A model generated the notes under the pieces. The model ran no database searches. It saw only the letters and a program-made list of their open reading frames with translations, and was not told the origin of the DNA. A stretch of DNA of 17,150 nucleotides, taken from OMOG01 sp041485845. GTDB taxonomy: Bacteria > Acidobacteriota > Terriglobia > Bryobacterales > Bryobacteraceae. How positions within the stretch are numbered: position 1 is the stretch's first letter; every line of letters starts with the position of its first letter. The stretch lies in NCBI GenBank assembly GCA_041485845.1, contig JBGPKH010000126.1, positions 1 to 17,150 on the forward strand, in the 5' to 3' direction. Below are positions 15,787 to 17,150 of the stretch, in pieces. Position numbers and translations under genes: made by a program.

Positions 15787-15815
15787 AGGATACTCCTGGA
15801 GCGACTGGTTGTCAA
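15787..15815 (-). promoter_or_regulatory. Sigma70-like promoter of the TonB-dependent receptor gene
   Basis: On the minus strand a perfect TTGACA (15810-15815) is followed after exactly 17 nt by TATCCT (15787-15792), a 4/6 match to TATAAT. Transcription should start near 15780, about 50 nt before the GTG start, with the inverted repeat at 15750-15773 in the early leader. Confidence 0.7.
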
Positions 15816-15852
15816 GGAAAAATTGAGAACCTTGAGAACCCAGGAGATTCAC

Positions 15853-16095
15853 TTAACGGCTCGGTCTTTCTTTCGGCTTCCACTCTCTGGCGAGGCGCTG
15901 GGCCTCGTCAATCTGCGCCGGCGTCATCTTCTGCGCGATCAAGTCTCGATTCTTGAGACTCACGGAGTCACCGCCGGCGCCGGCCAAGTGAAACCACATA
16001 TACGCCTGAACATAGTCTTGCGGGACACCCTGGCCCTGGGCGTACATGACGCCGAGATTGGCCCGCGCTTTCGACTCTCCCTGGTCCGCAGCCAA
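15853..16095 (-). pseudogene. C-terminal fragment of a Sel1-repeat (SLR/TPR-like) protein
   Basis: The minus strand encodes AADQGESKARANLGVMYAQG, then QGVPQDYVQAYMWFHLAGAG, and ends with KMTPAQIDEAQRLAREWKP. This is one and a half Sel1 repeats plus the standard C-terminal cap of such proteins. Sel1 repeats form alpha-helical solenoids for protein binding. Complete Sel1 proteins begin with a signal peptide and several repeats; here the frame upstream of about 16095 loses the repeat pattern (LRSLLLAADQ remains) and meets a TAA near 16160. The only start available is a TTG at 16095 without a clear ribosome site. I read it as the tail of a gene broken on its 5' side, although a short expressed protein of 80 residues cannot be excluded. 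Confidence 0.7.
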
Positions 16096-16225
16096 GAGGA
16101 GCGAGCGGAGGAGCGCAGTCCTGGGCGCGGCAGTGTGTCCCAGGGCGAAACGGTCAAGTTATTTTTGCGCGCGCGCTAAGGGCAACGTGCATCCGCGTCC
16201 GAGCCCATCGCAGAAGCGACCGAGA

Positions 16226-16700
16226 CTACTGCTGCGAGAACAGTGCTCCGTGGTCTTCTTTGTCCTGTGGGAAGCCGAGTGACCACAGTACGTTGTCGGC
16301 GGTCTGTAAGTAAATCGTGCCGAATTGCGCGGACAGGGCTCCTTTGGGAGCGCCGGTGAGCGCATTCCCGGTATTCAGAAGCTCCTGTCCGGTCGAGCCG
16401 TCCAGGGCGTACAGCACGGCATTTCGCTGCGGCCCTACTCCTGCCGCGAAAACCACCCCGTTTATGACGATCGGGGGGAGCGGAGAAGCAATGTCGCGCG
16501 ACACCCAGCCGGGTTGAAGCGTGGGCTTGCCTCCCTGGTCCACTACTTTGAAGGCCACGATGGCTCCGTTGGTGACGCTGCCATTGGTCGGAAACCCCGC
16601 GGTGGATGCAAGCGCGCCGGAAACAGACGCCAGCACCCAGCGGTTTCCGCCGGAATCCTGCGGCCAGGGCGCCGGGTAATTCAGTTGTGACATTGGCGTA
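16226..16700 (-). pseudogene. C-terminal half of a PQQ-like beta-propeller protein
   Basis: On the minus strand about 155 residues from M-S-Q-L-N-Y (ATG near 16693) to the stop at 16226 match the end of the eight-bladed PQQ-binding-like propeller proteins common in Acidobacteriota. Blade motifs include NRWVLASVSGALAS, NGAIVAFKVVDQGGKP, PLPPIVINGVVFAAG, VLYALDGSTGQELLNTGNAL and the closing TADNVLWSLGFP. The family is normally 350-600 residues with a signal peptide, and related secreted forms bind PQQ and serve in quinoprotein dehydrogenases or BamB-like scaffolds. Everything before blade five or so is missing, and at about 16700 the frame runs into unrelated sequence that is itself frameshifted. 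It is therefore a broken gene, though the fragment is still open. Confidence 0.75.
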
Positions 16701-16721
16701 CCTGCCTGAAACCGCGAGCGG

Positions 16722-16948
16722 TGTCTTGTGGTCGGCGCCGCCCAAGGATGCGCCGTCGAGCAGATACGATATGGCGTCATGGAATCTCGCTCCGCCATCG
16801 CACGTTTCAGCCACGCCGCACGGTTCGGGAACTTCGGCCGGGAAATCGGCGCCGGCGGTTCCTGGAGGAGGGACTGGTCCAGAGCCGTCAGATGCTGGAG
16901 TGCGTCGCCAGCCGGTTCGACGTGCCCAAGACAGCCGCGCTTCTCCAC
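16722..16948 (-). pseudogene. Possible decayed helix-turn-helix regulator fragment
   Basis: Upstream of the propeller fragment the minus strand reads RPKFPNRAAWLKRAMAERDS in one frame (16840-16780) and then, in a frame shifted near 16765, YLLDGASLGGADHKT. Joined, these resemble the helix-turn-helix segment of Cro/CI-type small regulators with the pattern PNRAxWLK...GGxDHKT. The stretch before it (EPAGDALQHLTALDQSLLQE) has the GC-rich third positions of real coding sequence. The first frame opens after a TAG at about 16990, so no full gene is present. The family assignment is pattern memory only; that this was coding and is now frameshifted is better supported. Confidence 0.35.
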
Positions 16949-17095
16949 AAGTGGATTGGCGCCGCGGGCGTCTTGGTCAGGCTATTCCGCGATCGCGGAT
17001 CGGGCGCGGTCCGCCGCGGAGGTGGCCGCCGCCGATATTCGCCTTGATGGATATGTGCTTCACTCAGGTAGACACCATTCGGAGCGAAACGTGGG

Positions 17096-17132
17096 GCGGG
17101 CGCCCTCGCCCGCTGCCGGCCCCCTGGCCGGC
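17096..17132. repeat. Two adjacent GC-rich hairpins with identical CCCT loops
   Basis: GCGGGCG (17096-17102) pairs with CGCCCGC (17107-17113) across CCCT. One base later GCCGGCC (17115-17121) pairs with GGCCGGC (17126-17132), again across CCCT. Both stems are perfect over 7 bp. This has the form of a GC-rich intergenic repeat unit (REP-like). The stretch 16949-17095 before it holds no gene that I can support, and the element may continue past the window edge. Confidence 0.6.
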
Positions 17133-17150
17133 CTACTGCCGGGCGGACGG

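Overview
The window looks like a GC-rich chromosome segment from the Acidobacteriota, most like the Solibacter/Bryobacter group. This is inferred from gene content: an Oar-like TonB-dependent receptor with an N-terminal carboxypeptidase-regulatory domain, a DUF1501 plus PSCyt1/DUF1549/DUF1553 gene pair, Tat-exported NHL-repeat and DUF1080 proteins, and c-type cytochromes. No rRNA, tRNA, CRISPR array, transposase or phage gene was found.

Left part (1-4051). A multiheme c-type cytochrome runs off the left edge on the minus strand. It is divergent, across about 40 bp, from a plus-strand cluster of three genes: a class III PLP aminotransferase (528-1922), a Gfo/Idh/MocA oxidoreductase that overlaps it by 19 nt (1904-3070), and an MqnA/MqnD-family protein after a 117-nt gap (3188-4051). 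The first two are probably translationally coupled. The substrate of the set is unknown.

Middle part (4052-10070). A minus-strand operon starts from a sigma70-like promoter at 10047-10075. It encodes a PSCyt1/DUF1549/DUF1553 haem protein with an RGG-rich insert and a carbohydrate-binding-like insert (7312-10005), a Tat-exported DUF1501 protein (5833-7290), a Tat-exported NHL beta-propeller (4732-5811), and the frameshifted, truncated remains of a DUF1080 gene (4384-4729). Beyond the DUF1080 remnant lie what looks like the tail of a type II antitoxin gene and a stretch rich in inverted repeats, so this is a decayed junction. The operon makes envelope proteins; the DUF1080, NHL and carbohydrate-binding-like parts suggest work on polysaccharide or glycoside substrates, which is inference.

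Right part (10006-17150). After a 485-nt gap comes a complete three-domain multicopper oxidase (10491-11789, plus). It converges with a small monohaem cytochrome c (11799-12218, minus). Upstream of that is the large TonB-dependent receptor (12255-15731, minus), with a strong promoter (15787-15815) and a 10-bp-arm inverted repeat at the expected transcription start, a good candidate operator. The right end is a gene graveyard: a Sel1-repeat C-terminal fragment, the C-terminal half of a PQQ-like beta-propeller protein, a frameshifted possible helix-turn-helix fragment, and two adjacent GC-rich hairpins with the same four-base loop.

No clearly new defence or mobile system is visible. The items most worth following are the aminotransferase/oxidoreductase/MqnD-like cluster, the unusual inserts in the DUF1549/DUF1553 protein, the receptor operator, and the two decayed junctions.
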